Positions 34,492 through 44,464 of a DNA stretch of 64,000 nucleotides are shown here, one piece after another (position 1 is the stretch's first letter; the number at the start of each line of letters is the position of its first letter). The notes beneath the pieces were generated by a model, which did not search any database, had not been told where the DNA came from, and saw nothing but the letters and a program-made list of their open reading frames with translations. Source of the DNA: an uncultured Serinicoccus sp. (lineage in GTDB: Bacteria > Actinomycetota > Actinomycetes > Actinomycetales > Dermatophilaceae); NCBI RefSeq assembly GCF_947487915.1, contig NZ_CANKYH010000003.1, forward strand, positions 1-64,000, in the 5' to 3' direction. Made by a program: the position numbers and the translations under genes.

Positions 34492-35598
34492 CTACCGCGC
34501 GTCCGGTGCGGTCGGGGGGCGGGCGGCGGAGGGGAAGGCGTCGAGGTAGCTGCGCCACGTGCCGGCCGGGGTGGTGACGGTCTGCGCCGCGAGCACGGCC
34601 CGGACCATGGCCCGGGTCACGACCTCCCCCGAGGTGTGCAGCATCGCGTGGACGCCCGCCTGGTCCGGGGCGTCCCGGGCGCAGGTCGCGAGGCCGAAGA
34701 GGCTGTCGCCGTCGAACATCGTGTGGATCGGGTTGACCGCGCGGGCCATGCCGTCGTGCCCGCTGGTCGCGAGCCGGGCGCACTGCGCCGGGTCGAGCGC
34801 GGCGTCGGTCGCCACCACGCCGATGGTGGTGGCCAGCGACCGCGGCACCGAGCTGGTGGCGTTGGCCTCCTCCGCGGCCGAGCGCGCCGCCCGCAGCTCC
34901 TCGGGTCGGGGTCGCTGCGGCCACCGGCCTTCGGGCCAGTGACCCAGGCCGGTGAGGTCCTCGGCCACCAGGTGCCGGGCACCCCACAGCTCACCGGTGG
35001 CCAGGTCGACCGCGGAGCCCACGGCGTTGACGACCACGAGGGCGGCGACCGTGGTGCCGTCCGGCAGCACACCGCTCGCGGTGCCCACCCCGCCCCGCAG
35101 CCCACCGACCTGGGCGCCCGTGCCCGCGCCGACGCTCCCCTGCAGCGCCGGCTCGGCCCCGCCGCCGTCCGCCGCGGCGAGCGCGGCGACCCCGAACCCG
35201 GCGTCCGGGAAGGCCCCGAAGTCGCCGCCCCGCCCCAGGTCGAAGCACACGGCGGCCGGCACGATCGGCACCACGTCGCCCGGTCCGCCCATGGGGAAGC
35301 CCCGGCCCTGGACGTAGAGCTCGCGCATGACCCCGTCGGCGGCGGCCAGGCCGAACGCCGACCCTCCCGAGAGCACGAGGGCGTGCACCCGCTCCACGAG
35401 GTTGCGCGGGTCGAGCAGGTCGGTCTCCCGGGTGCCGGGCGCGCCACCGCGGACGTCGGCCCCGGCGACGGCACCCTCGGCGGGGCAGCGAACCACCGTG
35501 GTGCCGCTGAGCCACCCGTCGCCGACCCGCTGGTGGTGACCGACCCCGAGACCGGCCACGTCGAGCAGGGAGTTCGTCGGGCCGGCGGTGGGCTGCAT
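34492..35598 (-). CDS. P1 family (DmpA-type) aminopeptidase
   Basis: A 368-residue member of peptidase family S58, the autoprocessing DmpA/BapA group (L-aminopeptidase/D-esterase). Typical segments are GLGVGHHQRVGDGWLSGTTVV, VLSGGSAFGLAAADGVM, GGVGTASGVLPDGTTVAALVVVNAVG and TTIGVVATDAALDPAQC, the last near the expected self-cleavage region; the exact nucleophile cannot be fixed from this sequence. There is no signal peptide. A CAGGGT hexamer lies 6 bases before the ATG. The neighbouring dipeptide transporter makes peptide use plausible. Confidence 0.85.
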   Translation of the reverse strand: MQPTAGPTNSLLDVAGLGVGHHQRVGDGWLSGTTVVRCPAEGAVAGADVRGGAPGTRETDLLDPRNLVERVHALVLSGGSAFGLAAADGVMRELYVQGRGFPMGGPGDVVPIVPAAVCFDLGRGGDFGAFPDAGFGVAALAAADGGGAEPALQGSVGAGTGAQVGGLRGGVGTASGVLPDGTTVAALVVVNAVGSAVDLATGELWGARHLVAEDLTGLGHWPEGRWPQRPRPEELRAARSAAEEANATSSVPRSLATTIGVVATDAALDPAQCARLATSGHDGMARAVNPIHTMFDGDSLFGLATCARDAPDQAGVHAMLHTSGEVVTRAMVRAVLAAQTVTTPAGTWRSYLDAFPSAARPPTAPDAR

Positions 35599-35610
35599 GC
35601 GCCTACCCTG

Positions 35611-37014
35611 TCACGGGCTCAGCGCGGCCAGGATCTCCTCGACCTTGGCCTTGGCGTCGCCGAAGATCATCTGGGTGTTGTCCCGGAAGAACAACGGGTT
35701 CTGGACCCCGGCGTAGCCGGTCGCCATCGAGCGCTTGAACACCACGACATCCCGCGCCTCCCACACCTGCAGCACGGGCATGCCGGCGATCGGGCTGCCC
35801 GGCTGCTCGATGGCGGCCGGGTTGACGGTGTCGTTGGCGCCGATGACGAGCACGACGTCGGTGGAGGCGAGGTCGCCGTTGATCTCGTCCATCCCGAGGA
35901 CGACGTCGTAGGGCACCCGAGCCTCGGCCAGCAGGACGTTCATGTGGCCCGGCAGCCGCCCCGCCACGGGGTGGATGCCGAAGCGCACGTCCGCACCCAG
36001 CTCGCCCAGCCGCTCCACCAGGCGGGCGACTGGGTGCTGGGCGTGCGCGACCGCCATGCCGTAGCCCGGGGTGATGACGACCGACCGTGCCTGCCGCAGC
36101 ATCTCCGCCACCCCCTCGGCCCCGACCTCACGGTGGGTGCCGACCTCGTCGTCGTCGCCGGTGCCGGGGACCGGGTCGGCCCCGAAACCGCCGGCGATGA
36201 CCGAGACGAAGGAGCGGTTCATGGCCTGGCACATGATCCAGGACAGGATCGCGCCGGAGCTGCCGACGAGCGCACCGGTGATGATGAGCAGGTCGTTGCC
36301 GAGCATGAACCCGGCCGCCGCGGCGGCCCACCCGCTGTAGGAGTTGAGCATCGAGACGACGACCGGCATGTCGCCCCCGCCGATCGAGGCGACGAGATGC
36401 GCCCCCAGGGCCAGCGCGAGCAGCGTGAGCACGAGCAGCGGCGGCAGGCTGGGCGCGACGACGAACCACACCGACACCGCCAGGCTGGTCAGCACCACGA
36501 CGAGGTTGAGCAGGTGGCGGCGCGGCAGCACGAGCGGCGCGCTCCTCATCCGCGCGGACAGCTTGGCCCAGGCGATCAACGAGCCGGTGAAGGTCACCGC
36601 GCCGATGAGGACGCCGGCAGCGATCTCGATCCGCTGGCTGACGCCGGCCGCCCCGGTCTGGCCCTCGCCGAGAAAGGTGTTGATGCCGACGATCACGGCC
36701 GCGACGCCGACGAAGCTGTGCAGGATCGCGACCAGCTCGGGCATCCCGGTCATGGCCACGCCCCGGGCCCGCCAGATGCCGACGGCCGCCCCCACCGACA
36801 TGGCCACCGCGATGAGCAGCAGCGTCGTTAGTGCGTCCCGCTCGGCCGTGCTGACCGCCAGGACGACGGTCGCGACCAGCGCGAGGGCCATCCCGGTGAT
36901 ACCGAGCAGGTTGCCCCGGCGGGCGGACTCGTGCCGCGACAGCCCGGCGAGCGCTCCGAGGAAGAGCAGCGCGGCGACGAGGTAGGCGGCGTCGACCGCC
37001 GAGGTCAGCGTCAC
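35611..37014 (-). CDS. pntB: NAD(P) transhydrogenase subunit beta
   Basis: A 467-residue subunit with about nine transmembrane helices (~5-260) forming the proton channel, then the NADP-binding domain III, starting near residue 290 with [21 protein letters not shown] and ending [19 protein letters not shown]. The complex couples proton entry to NADP reduction by NADH. Its start overlaps the pntA stop by 4 bp. Confidence 0.95.
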   Translation of the reverse strand: MTLTSAVDAAYLVAALLFLGALAGLSRHESARRGNLLGITGMALALVATVVLAVSTAERDALTTLLLIAVAMSVGAAVGIWRARGVAMTGMPELVAILHSFVGVAAVIVGINTFLGEGQTGAAGVSQRIEIAAGVLIGAVTFTGSLIAWAKLSARMRSAPLVLPRRHLLNLVVVLTSLAVSVWFVVAPSLPPLLVLTLLALALGAHLVASIGGGDMPVVVSMLNSYSGWAAAAAGFMLGNDLLIITGALVGSSGAILSWIMCQAMNRSFVSVIAGGFGADPVPGTGDDDEVGTHREVGAEGVAEMLRQARSVVITPGYGMAVAHAQHPVARLVERLGELGADVRFGIHPVAGRLPGHMNVLLAEARVPYDVVLGMDEINGDLASTDVVLVIGANDTVNPAAIEQPGSPIAGMPVLQVWEARDVVVFKRSMATGYAGVQNPLFFRDNTQMIFGDAKAKVEEILAALSP

Positions 37015-38558
37015 GACTCCGCCCTCCGGAACATCCCGAGCATGCGGTGGGTCACCGTGAAGCCGCCGAAGATGTTGATCGAGGCGACGGTGATGCCGAC
37101 CAGCGCGAGGGCGGTGACCCAGGTGTTGCTGCTGCCGACCTGCAGGATCGCCCCGACGCAGATGATGCCGCTGATGGCGTTGGTCACGGACATGAGCGGG
37201 GTGTGCAGGGCATGCGTGACGTGCGAGATGACGTAGTAGCCCGCGATGACGGCGAGCGCGAACACGGTGAGGTGCATCCGCAGCTCGTCGGGCGCGAAGG
37301 CGGCACCCACCGCCGCGAGCACCGCCAGGGTGAGCACGACCGCCCGCCGACGCCGCGGGTCCCGCACGAGGTCGTCCGCGGTATGCCGCGCGGCCGGCGC
37401 TGCGGCTGCCTCGCCCCGGTCTGGGGTCGGGGCGGCGCTCACCGCGATCGGCGGTGGTGGCCAGAGCACCTCTCCCGCGTGGGCGACGGTGACGGCCCGG
37501 ACCACCTGGTCGTCGAGGTCGAGCCCGAGGTGGCCCTCGTCGTCCAGCAGCGTCACGAGGTTGACCATGTTGGTGCCGTAGAGCTGGCTCGCCTGCGCGG
37601 GCATCCGTCCGGCCAGGTCGGTCCAGCCGAGGAGCGTCACGCCCCCGTCGGTGACGACCCGCTCGTCGGCGACCGTGCCCTCGACGTTGCCGCCGTTGGC
37701 GGCGGCCAGGTCGACGACGACCGAGCCGGGCCGCATGGCCGCGACCGTACCGGCGTCGATGAGCCGCGGGGCCGGCCGGCCGGGGATGAGCGCCGTCGTG
37801 ATGACGATGTCGGCCGTCATCGCCTCCTGGGCGTAGAGCTCCTGGGTGGCCCGCTCGGCGTCCTCGGTGAGCTCACCGGCATACCCGTCGGAGCGCCCCC
37901 CGCCCACCTCGACCTCGAGGCTGACGAAGGTGGCGCCCATCGACTCGACCTGCTCGGCGACCTCGGGGCGCACGTCGAAGGCGCGCACCAGCGCGCCGAG
38001 CGACTGCGCGGCGCCGATCGCTGCCAACCCGGCGACCCCGGCCCCGACGACGAAGACCGTCGCCGGCGGCGTGGTGCCGGCGGCGGTGACCTGACCGGCG
38101 AGCATCCCGCCGTAGTCGTGCGCGGCCTCGATGACCGCGCGGTAGCCCGCGAGGTTGGCCATGGAGCTCAGGACGTCGAGGCTCTGCGCTCGGGAGATCC
38201 GGGGCACGGCGTCCATCGCGAGCCCGGTGACCCCGTGGGCGGCCAGCGCCTCGAGCAGCTCCGGCGCGCGGGCCGGGGCCATGAGCGAGGCGACGGCGCC
38301 ACCGGGGCGCATCGCGTCCAGCTGCTCGGTCGTGGGGGCGTCCACCTGCAGGACGAGGTCGGCCGCGAGCACCTCCGCGCGGTCGGCGGGCCCGGCCCCG
38401 GCCTCGGCGTAGGCCACGTCGGGGCAGCTCGCCCGCTCCCCCGCGCCGCGCTCGACGAGCACCTCGTGACCGCGCTTGCGCAGCGCCGTCACCGTGGCGG
38501 GCGTGGCGGCGACGATCGCCTGAGCCTCCCGGGGCTCGCGTGGTATGCCGATCAGCAC
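37011..38558 (-). CDS. pntA: NAD(P) transhydrogenase subunit alpha
   Basis: A 515-residue single-chain alpha subunit: NAD-binding domain I ([18 protein letters not shown] at the N terminus; [34 protein letters not shown] near 170; [12 protein letters not shown] near 310), an Ala/Pro linker and about four C-terminal membrane helices, as in the Escherichia coli form rather than the split two-gene form. GTG 38558 has GAGGGGGAG upstream, and TAGTGT about 50 bases upstream may be its -10. The region 38559-38742 holds no gene or obvious terminator. Confidence 0.95.
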   Translation of the reverse strand: MLIGIPREPREAQAIVAATPATVTALRKRGHEVLVERGAGERASCPDVAYAEAGAGPADRAEVLAADLVLQVDAPTTEQLDAMRPGGAVASLMAPARAPELLEALAAHGVTGLAMDAVPRISRAQSLDVLSSMANLAGYRAVIEAAHDYGGMLAGQVTAAGTTPPATVFVVGAGVAGLAAIGAAQSLGALVRAFDVRPEVAEQVESMGATFVSLEVEVGGGRSDGYAGELTEDAERATQELYAQEAMTADIVITTALIPGRPAPRLIDAGTVAAMRPGSVVVDLAAANGGNVEGTVADERVVTDGGVTLLGWTDLAGRMPAQASQLYGTNMVNLVTLLDDEGHLGLDLDDQVVRAVTVAHAGEVLWPPPPIAVSAAPTPDRGEAAAAPAARHTADDLVRDPRRRRAVVLTLAVLAAVGAAFAPDELRMHLTVFALAVIAGYYVISHVTHALHTPLMSVTNAISGIICVGAILQVGSSNTWVTALALVGITVASINIFGGFTVTHRMLGMFRRAES

Positions 38559-38742
38559 GCCGCTCCCCCTCTCTGCGTCGAGTGTGGTCCAGCGCTGCTG
38601 ACACTAGCCGGGGCGTCCGACAGAGGGGCACGGACCCGCCGGACGGGCCCACCCGGGGGTGCGGTCGGCACGGGGCGTCCGTCCTTGCCCTACCGGCCGA
38701 TGGAGGGTGCAGGCAGCCGACCGCGGTCGGGCCTCCGACCCC

Positions 38743-39588
38743 TCAGGAGGCCGGGCCCACCCCGCGCGCGAGGTCCTCGGCGCTGCGGCCGGCGAGCGCG
38801 GCGCGCAGGTCGGGGATGGCCGCGACGAGCGAGCGGGTGTAGTCGTGCCCCGGCTCGGCGAAGAGCCGCTCGGTCTCCCCGGTCTCGACGACCTCCCCGC
38901 TGCTCATGACTGCGACCCGGTCGCAGACGTGCCGCACCACGGACAGGTCGTGGCTGACGAAGACCAGCGTGAGGTCGAGCCCGTCGACGATCTCGTCGAC
39001 GAGGTTGAGGACCTGCGCCCGCACCGACACGTCCAGCGCGGAGACCGGCTCGTCCATGACGAGGATGTCCGGGTCGGGTGCCAGCGCCCGGGCGACCGAG
39101 ATCCGCTGCCGCTGCCCCCCGGAGAACTGGTGCGGGTAGCGCCGGGCCGCCTCCGGGTCCAGCCCGACCCGTCCCAGCAGCTCGCCGACCCGGGCCGCGT
39201 GGTCGCCGCCGATGCCCTGGGAGACCAGCGGCTCGGCGATGATGTCGTGCACCCGCATGCGGGGGTCCAGGCTGCTCATCGGGTCCTGGAAGACCAGCTG
39301 CAGCCTCTGGCGCAGCCAGACCAGGCGCCGGGCCGGCTGGTCGCCGATCGAGCGACCCTCCACGAGCACCTCGCCCGAGGTGGGTCGGTCCAGCCCGCAG
39401 ATGAGCCGGAGGAGCGTCGACTTCCCCGACCCGGACTCCCCGACGACCCCGAAGCGCTCGCCCCGCCCGACCGACAGCGACACGTCCCGCACGGCCCGCA
39501 CCACTGGCGGCGCCTCCCGCAGGGACGTGCGGGGGCGCCGGAAGTCACGGCATACCTCCCGCAGCTCGATGGCTGGAGTCTCAGTCAC
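38743..39588 (-). CDS. Dipeptide/oligopeptide ABC transporter ATPase (DppF-type)
   Basis: A 281-residue ATPase with Walker A GESGSGKST near 50, Q-loop FQDPMSSLDPRM, signature FSGGQRQR near 150, Walker B ILVMDEPVSALD and the switch His in VFVSHDLS. The SSLDPRM sequence after the Q-loop is typical of oligopeptide transporter ATPases. It is the last gene of the dpp operon and is separated from its partner ATPase by a 196-bp gap filled with repeat units. Confidence 0.9.
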   Translation of the reverse strand: MTETPAIELREVCRDFRRPRTSLREAPPVVRAVRDVSLSVGRGERFGVVGESGSGKSTLLRLICGLDRPTSGEVLVEGRSIGDQPARRLVWLRQRLQLVFQDPMSSLDPRMRVHDIIAEPLVSQGIGGDHAARVGELLGRVGLDPEAARRYPHQFSGGQRQRISVARALAPDPDILVMDEPVSALDVSVRAQVLNLVDEIVDGLDLTLVFVSHDLSVVRHVCDRVAVMSSGEVVETGETERLFAEPGHDYTRSLVAAIPDLRAALAGRSAEDLARGVGPAS

Positions 39589-39605
39589 GACAACTCACCC
39601 CTCGC

Positions 39606-39747
39606 GAGGCTCGGTGGGGTGGGAGGCAACCATGTGCGACGCCCGGTGGGGTGGGAGGCAACCATGTGCGACGCCCGGTGCGGAGGGAGGCAACCATGTG
39701 CGACGCCCGGTGGGGAGGGAGGCAACCATGTGCGACGCCCGGTGGGA
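39606..39747 (-). repeat. Dispersed 26-bp repeat, four full units, exact 32-bp period
   Basis: Full units occupy 39626-39651, 39658-39683, 39690-39715 and 39722-39747 on the - strand, with a partial unit at 39606-39620. Spacers are 6 bases. The array fills the gap between the two ATPase genes of the dpp operon (39589-39784), so it would be transcribed within the operon. Confidence 0.95.
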
Positions 39748-39784
39748 GGGCGGTGCGGGGGGCGGTGCCGGGGGGTCGGCCCGG

Positions 39785-40828
39785 TCATGCGGCACCCCCC
39801 GCGGGGTGGAAGCAGGCGTACCCGGCAGCACGCCCGACCTCACCCGGCGCAGACCCCTGCCCCGGCCCGTCCCCCTCGCGCCGCGGCGTCCACCCCGGGA
39901 GCGTCGCGCACTCGTCCGTGGCGTGCGCGCACCGGCTCCGGAAGACGCAGCCGTCCGGGAAGCGGCCGGCCGGCGGCACGGTGCCCTGGATGGTCGGCAG
40001 CGCCGCCCGCTGCCGGCGGCCCCGCTCCCCGGCGAGGTCGGAGGCGCCGATGAGGCCCTGGGTATACCGGTGGCGCGGGTCGGCGAAGACCTCGCCGACC
40101 GGCCCGGCCTCGACGATGCGCCCGCCGTACATCACCAGCACCCGCTCGCAGACGGTCGCGACGACGGCCAGGTCGTGGGTGATGAAGAGCATCGCCGCGT
40201 CGCGCTCCTGCACGCCGCGCACCACGAGGTCGAGCACGGTCGCCTGCACGGTGACGTCGAGGGCGGTCGTGGGCTCGTCGCAGATGAGCAGCGCCGGGTC
40301 GTTGGCCAGCGCGATCGCGAGCACCACGCGTTGCCGCTGCCCGCCGGAGAGCTCGTGCGGGTAGGACCGGGCCAGGTGGGCCGGGTCCGGCAGCCCGACC
40401 TGGTCGAGGAGCTCGACCGCCCGCGCCCGCGCCCCGGCCGTGTCGCGGGTGCCGTGGATCCGCATGACCTCGGTGACCTGCGCGCCCACCCGCATGGTCG
40501 GGTTGAGCGCCGTCATCGGCTCCTGGAAGACCATGGTCACCGCGTCGCCGCGCAGCCGCGCCATCTCCCGCTCGCCCACCTCGAGCAGGTTGCGGGTCGC
40601 CGGGGTCCGCCCGGAGAGCCGGACGTCGCCGCGCGCGTGCAGCCCCTCGCCCAGCAGCCCCATGACCGCCAGCGCGGTCAGGGACTTGCCCGACCCGGAC
40701 TCCCCGATGAGCCCGACGCGCTCGCCGCGGGCGATCGAGAACGTCACGTCGCGCAGCAGCGGGGTATGCCCCGTCCCCACGTCGAGGCCCTCCACCGCCA
40801 GCACGGTGCGGTCGCCGGCCCCGCTCAC
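39785..40828 (-). CDS. Dipeptide/oligopeptide ABC transporter ATPase (DppD-type)
   Basis: A 347-residue ATPase with Walker A GESGSGKSLTALA near 42, Q-loop FQEPMTALNPTMR, signature LSGGQRQR near 160, Walker B LLICDEPTTALD and LFITHDLAV. The C-terminal oligo_HPY region has PTIQGTVPPAG and a Cys set (CVFRSRC, CATL), which in OppD/DppD binds a 4Fe-4S cluster. Its start overlaps the dppC-like stop by 4 bp. Confidence 0.92.
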   Translation of the reverse strand: MSGAGDRTVLAVEGLDVGTGHTPLLRDVTFSIARGERVGLIGESGSGKSLTALAVMGLLGEGLHARGDVRLSGRTPATRNLLEVGEREMARLRGDAVTMVFQEPMTALNPTMRVGAQVTEVMRIHGTRDTAGARARAVELLDQVGLPDPAHLARSYPHELSGGQRQRVVLAIALANDPALLICDEPTTALDVTVQATVLDLVVRGVQERDAAMLFITHDLAVVATVCERVLVMYGGRIVEAGPVGEVFADPRHRYTQGLIGASDLAGERGRRQRAALPTIQGTVPPAGRFPDGCVFRSRCAHATDECATLPGWTPRREGDGPGQGSAPGEVGRAAGYACFHPAGGAA

Positions 40829-41712
40829 CGGTCCTCCAGCCTGGGGTCCAGCCAGTCGCGCAGCCCGTCGCCGAAGAGGTTGAAGCCGAGCACCGACAGC
40901 GCGATGGCGGCCCCGGGGATGAGGGCCAGGTGGGGCGCGGAGCGCAGGGTGGTCTGCGCCTCGTAGAGCATGCGGCCCCAGCTGGCCTGCCCGGTGGGCG
41001 TCCCCAGCCCCAGGTAGGCGAGCGCCGCCTCGGCGAGGATCGCGATGGCGAAGGACACCGACGCCTGCACGATGACCAGCCCCGCGACGTTGGGCACGAC
41101 GTGGCGCACCGCGATCCCCAGCGGCGAGCGGCCCGCGGACCGGGCGGCCACGACATACTCCGTCCGCATCACCCCGAGCGCCCCCGAGCGGGTGATCCGC
41201 GCGAACGCCGGGATGGTGGCGATGCCGATGGCGATCATCGCGACCCGCGTCGAGCCGCCGTAGAGCGCGGCGAACATGATCGCGAGCAGCAGCGCCGGGA
41301 AGGCCAGCAGCACGTCGTTGGCGCGCATGACCAGCTGCCCCGGCCAGCCCGGCGACATCGCCGCGAGGATCCCCAGCGGCACGCCGACCAGCGCCGCGAC
41401 ACCGACGGCGACGACACCGACGAAGAGGGTCGTGCGCGCGCCGACGAGGATCTGGGTGAGGACGTCGCGCCGCAGCCGGTCGGTCCCGAGCCAGTGCTCG
41501 GCGTTCGGCGTCTGGTAGGGCTCGACCGGCAGGACCCGCATGGGCTGGTAGGGCGTCCAGACGTAGGACAGGAGCGCGAGCCCGACCACGACGGCGACGA
41601 TCGCGCCGCCGACGACCAGCGAGGGGTTGAGGTGGCGCCCGCGGGAGCCGCCCGCCGGCACCTGTCCCGAGTCCGTCACCGCGTCCGCCGCCGCCCCCTG
41701 GACCTCGCTCAC
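40825..41712 (-). CDS. Dipeptide ABC transporter permease (DppC-type)
   Basis: A 295-residue inner-membrane permease with an N-terminal helix, the conserved NAEHWLGTDRLRRDVLTQILVGARTTL typical of DppC/OppC, about five further helices and the EAA-like loop AARSAGRSPLGIAVRHVVPN. GTG 41712 overlaps the upstream stop (GTGA), showing translational coupling. Confidence 0.93.
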   Translation of the reverse strand: MSEVQGAAADAVTDSGQVPAGGSRGRHLNPSLVVGGAIVAVVVGLALLSYVWTPYQPMRVLPVEPYQTPNAEHWLGTDRLRRDVLTQILVGARTTLFVGVVAVGVAALVGVPLGILAAMSPGWPGQLVMRANDVLLAFPALLLAIMFAALYGGSTRVAMIAIGIATIPAFARITRSGALGVMRTEYVVAARSAGRSPLGIAVRHVVPNVAGLVIVQASVSFAIAILAEAALAYLGLGTPTGQASWGRMLYEAQTTLRSAPHLALIPGAAIALSVLGFNLFGDGLRDWLDPRLEDR

Positions 41713-42659
41713 CGTGACCCCGTCCGCAGCCGCGGGTCGATGAGGAGGTAGAGCGCGTCGACGAGGAAGGTGATGAGCAGCGTCGCGACGACGAGCACCA
41801 TGACCACCGTCTGCACCGTGAGGATCTCGCGCTGGGCGACCGAGTCGAGCAGCAACGACCCCAGGCCGGGGATGACGAACACCCGCTCGATCACCACGGC
41901 ACCGACGAGCAGGGTCGCGAGCTGCAGCCCGAGGACCGTGACGACCGGCACGGCCGCGTTGCGCAGCCCGTGCCGCCACAGCGCCTGCACGGGGCGCAGC
42001 CCCTTGGCGCGGGCCGTGCGCAGGTAGTCCTCGCGGAGCACGTCGAGGACGGCCGAACGGACATACCTCGCGAGCACCGCGGCCTGCACCCCGGCGAGCG
42101 CGATCGAGGGCAGCACGAGCCGCTGCAGGAAGCCGACCGGGTCCTGCGCCGGCACCGCCCAGCCCCCGCTGGGCACCCAGCGCAGCCGCACCGCGAAGAC
42201 CGAGATGAGGACGATGCCCGCGAGGAAGGCCGGGATCGCGACGCCGACCTGCGAGGCCGCCGACATCACGACGCCGTCGACGTGCCGGTGCCGCACGGCC
42301 ATCCAGATGCCGACGGGGACCGCGACGAGCACCGCGAGGATCATCGACGTGGTCACGAGGATGAGCGTGACCTGCAGCCGGTCGGCGATCTGGGGGCCGA
42401 TGGCCGCCTTGGAGATGAACTCGATGCCCGGGTCGAGGGTGAGCATGCCGCGCATCCAGTCGAGGTACTGCACCACCACCGGCCGGTCCAGCCCGAACTG
42501 CTCGCGCAGCGCCGCCACCGAGGCGTCCGAGGCGTTGATGCCCAGCGCCACCCGGGCCGGGTCGCCCGGTAGGACCCGCATGAAGGCGAAGACCAGCACC
42601 GAGGCCGCGAGCACGCTGAGCACGAAGACCATCGCGCGGTGCAGCAGTCGCAGGACCAT
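41709..42659 (-). CDS. Dipeptide ABC transporter permease (DppB-type)
   Basis: A 316-residue permease with six predicted helices; an N-terminal VFAFMRVLPGDPARVALG and EAA-like loop RTARAKGLRPVQALWRHGLRNA match DppB/OppB. TAGAGT lies 6 bases before the ATG, so this gene may start its own leaderless transcript rather than depend only on the binding-protein gene upstream. Confidence 0.93.
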   Translation of the reverse strand: MVLRLLHRAMVFVLSVLAASVLVFAFMRVLPGDPARVALGINASDASVAALREQFGLDRPVVVQYLDWMRGMLTLDPGIEFISKAAIGPQIADRLQVTLILVTTSMILAVLVAVPVGIWMAVRHRHVDGVVMSAASQVGVAIPAFLAGIVLISVFAVRLRWVPSGGWAVPAQDPVGFLQRLVLPSIALAGVQAAVLARYVRSAVLDVLREDYLRTARAKGLRPVQALWRHGLRNAAVPVVTVLGLQLATLLVGAVVIERVFVIPGLGSLLLDSVAQREILTVQTVVMVLVVATLLITFLVDALYLLIDPRLRTGSR

Positions 42660-42665
42660 GCGAGC

Positions 42666-42671
42666 ACTCTA
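42666..42671 (-). promoter_or_regulatory. dppB-type gene -10 element, leaderless start
   Basis: On the - strand TAGAGT ends 6 bases before the ATG at 42659. It suggests an internal promoter between the binding-protein gene and the permease genes. Confidence 0.5.
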
Positions 42672-42711
42672 GGTCGCCCCAGCCGCGACCGAGCGCTCAT
42701 CCGTCGTCCGG

Positions 42712-42799
42712 CTCGTCATCTGACAGCCCTCTCGTCATCTGACAGCTCCCTCGAACCGGCTGTCGGTTGACGAACCGGCTGTCGGTTGACGAACCGGCT
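42712..42799. repeat. Two nested tandem repeats in the dpp operon
   Basis: CTCGTCATCTGACAGC occurs at 42712-42727 and 42731-42746. CGAACCGGCTGTCGGTTGA then occurs at 42752-42770 and 42771-42789, with a partial third copy at 42790-42799. The array ends 5 bp before the binding-protein stop codon at 42805 and lies downstream of that gene. Confidence 0.85.
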
Positions 42800-42804
42800 G
42801 GGAG

Positions 42805-44403
42805 TCACTCCCGGGCGAGGTCGCCCAGGTCGAAGGACTCCTTGATGGCGTTGGTCGGCAGTCCGGTGATGTCCGGGTCGGCGACCATGAGGTTGGGCAG
42901 CAGGAAGAGGAAGTCCGCGGCGGCGTCCTCGCTGATGAGCGCGGCCGCCTCCTGGAGCTTCGTGACCTGCTCCTCCTCGGTCCCGGTGTCCGCCTCCTCG
43001 AAGAGCGTCTGGACCTGCTCGGTGCCGTAGGTCGTGTAGTAGTCCGGGCTGCCGAAGACGTTGGCCATGTCGCGCGGCTCGACGTGCGCCACGATCGACA
43101 TGTCGAAGTCCTTGGTGGTGAAGACCGTCTCCAGCCAGGCCGCGGGGAACTCCAGCTCGTCGATGGTCACCTCCAGCCCGACGTCCTCGAGCATGGACTC
43201 CACGACGGTGCCGCAGGACACGGCATACGGCAGCGTGGGTATGCGCAGACGCAGCTCGGTGCCCTCCGCGCCGGCCTCGGCGATGAGCTCCTCGGCGCGC
43301 GCGGCGTCGAAGGGGAAGTCGCCGGTGCGGTCCTCGTACCACGGGTCGGTCGGCGGGACCATCGAGCCGATGAGCTCGCCGCGGCCGGCCCAGCAGGTGT
43401 CCAGGAGCGCCTGGTGGTCGATGGCGTGCCGGACCGCCTCACGCAGCGCCGGGTCGGCGAGCGGGTTGCCCTCCTGCTGGTTCATCGACAGGACGACCTC
43501 GCCGTTGGTGGTGCCCTCGACGATCTGGAAGTCTCCGCCCTCGAACTCGGCCAGCGACTCCGGCGCCTGCACGGTCGAGACGACGTCGATGGCGTCGGTG
43601 AGCATGGCGTTGTTGAGCGCGTTGGCGTCCTGGAAGTAGCGCATCTCGACGGTCGCGAAGTAGGGCGCCTCGCCGTGGTAGTCCGGGTTGCGCTCCAGGG
43701 TGATCTGCGAGCCGCGGTCCCAGGTGCCGAAGGTGTAGGGGCCGGTGCCGACCGCCTCCTCGGCGAGGTTGTCGACGCCCTCGGTGTCGAACATCGCGCC
43801 CACCCGGGTGGTGAGCGCGTAGAGGAAGGAGTTGGACGGCCGCGACAGGGTGACCTCGAGCGTGGTGTCGTCCACCGCCTCGGCCGACTCCACCACGTCC
43901 AGCTGGGACTTGAGGCTGATCGTCCAGGCGTCGGAGGAGACCCGCTCGAGGGAGAAGGCAGCGTCCTCGGCGGTGAACTCGCTGCCGTCGGAGAAGGTGA
44001 CCCCCTCCTCCAGGGTGAAGGTGTAGGTCAGCCGGTCCTCGCTGACCTCCCAGTCGGTCGCCAGCGCGGGCACGATCTCGCCGGTCTCGACGTCGACGGT
44101 GACCAGCGTCTCGTAGACGTTGTCCAGCAGCAGCTGCGGGATCGCGGCGCCGTCGGTCGTGGTGAAGTCCAGGCTCGCGGGCTCGGCGACCAGCCCCACC
44201 CGCACGGTCTCGTCGGAGCCGCCGGAGGCGGTGCCACCGGTCTGCCCCGCGTCGCCGTCGCCACCCTCGTCCGCGCTCCCGGAGCCGTCCTCGGACCCGC
44301 CGTCCGGGGAGCCGCTGGTGCCCGCCCCGGCGTTGCAGCCGGCCAGCAGGGCGGTCGCGGCCACGGCGGCGACCAGGGAGCGGGTTGTCGTCGACGTCCT
44401 CAT
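42805..44403 (-). CDS. ABC transporter substrate-binding lipoprotein (SBP family 5)
   Basis: A 532-residue lipoprotein: basic N terminus, hydrophobic stretch and lipobox LLAGC near residue 23, then a ~45-residue Gly/Ser/Asp linker. The mature domain matches family 5 peptide/nickel-binding proteins: LVAEPASLDF, YTFTLEEGVTFSDGSEFTAEDAAF, ALREAVRHAIDHQALL. It should bind peptides outside the membrane for the adjacent permeases and ATPases. ATG 44403 was chosen for a GGGG stretch 4-8 bases upstream; ATGs at 44412 and 44415 are alternatives. Confidence 0.9.
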   Translation of the reverse strand: MRTSTTTRSLVAAVAATALLAGCNAGAGTSGSPDGGSEDGSGSADEGGDGDAGQTGGTASGGSDETVRVGLVAEPASLDFTTTDGAAIPQLLLDNVYETLVTVDVETGEIVPALATDWEVSEDRLTYTFTLEEGVTFSDGSEFTAEDAAFSLERVSSDAWTISLKSQLDVVESAEAVDDTTLEVTLSRPSNSFLYALTTRVGAMFDTEGVDNLAEEAVGTGPYTFGTWDRGSQITLERNPDYHGEAPYFATVEMRYFQDANALNNAMLTDAIDVVSTVQAPESLAEFEGGDFQIVEGTTNGEVVLSMNQQEGNPLADPALREAVRHAIDHQALLDTCWAGRGELIGSMVPPTDPWYEDRTGDFPFDAARAEELIAEAGAEGTELRLRIPTLPYAVSCGTVVESMLEDVGLEVTIDELEFPAAWLETVFTTKDFDMSIVAHVEPRDMANVFGSPDYYTTYGTEQVQTLFEEADTGTEEEQVTKLQEAAALISEDAAADFLFLLPNLMVADPDITGLPTNAIKESFDLGDLARE

Positions 44404-44452
44404 GCGCCCCATCATCGGGTATGCGTGCGCGGACGCGCCACCGCGGCTCGTC

Positions 44453-44458
44453 TAGTCT
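44453..44458 (+). promoter_or_regulatory. -10 element, leaderless start
   Basis: TAGTCT ends 6 bases before the GTG of the glycerate kinase at 44465. It is divergent from the binding-protein gene. Confidence 0.5.
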
Positions 44459-44464
44459 CGTGCC

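Noticed and set aside
39606..39747. CRISPR-like array
   Set aside because: Units are regular, but the spacers are only 6 bases and nearly identical, there are only four units, and no cas genes are nearby. The same unit occurs in pairs inside protein genes.
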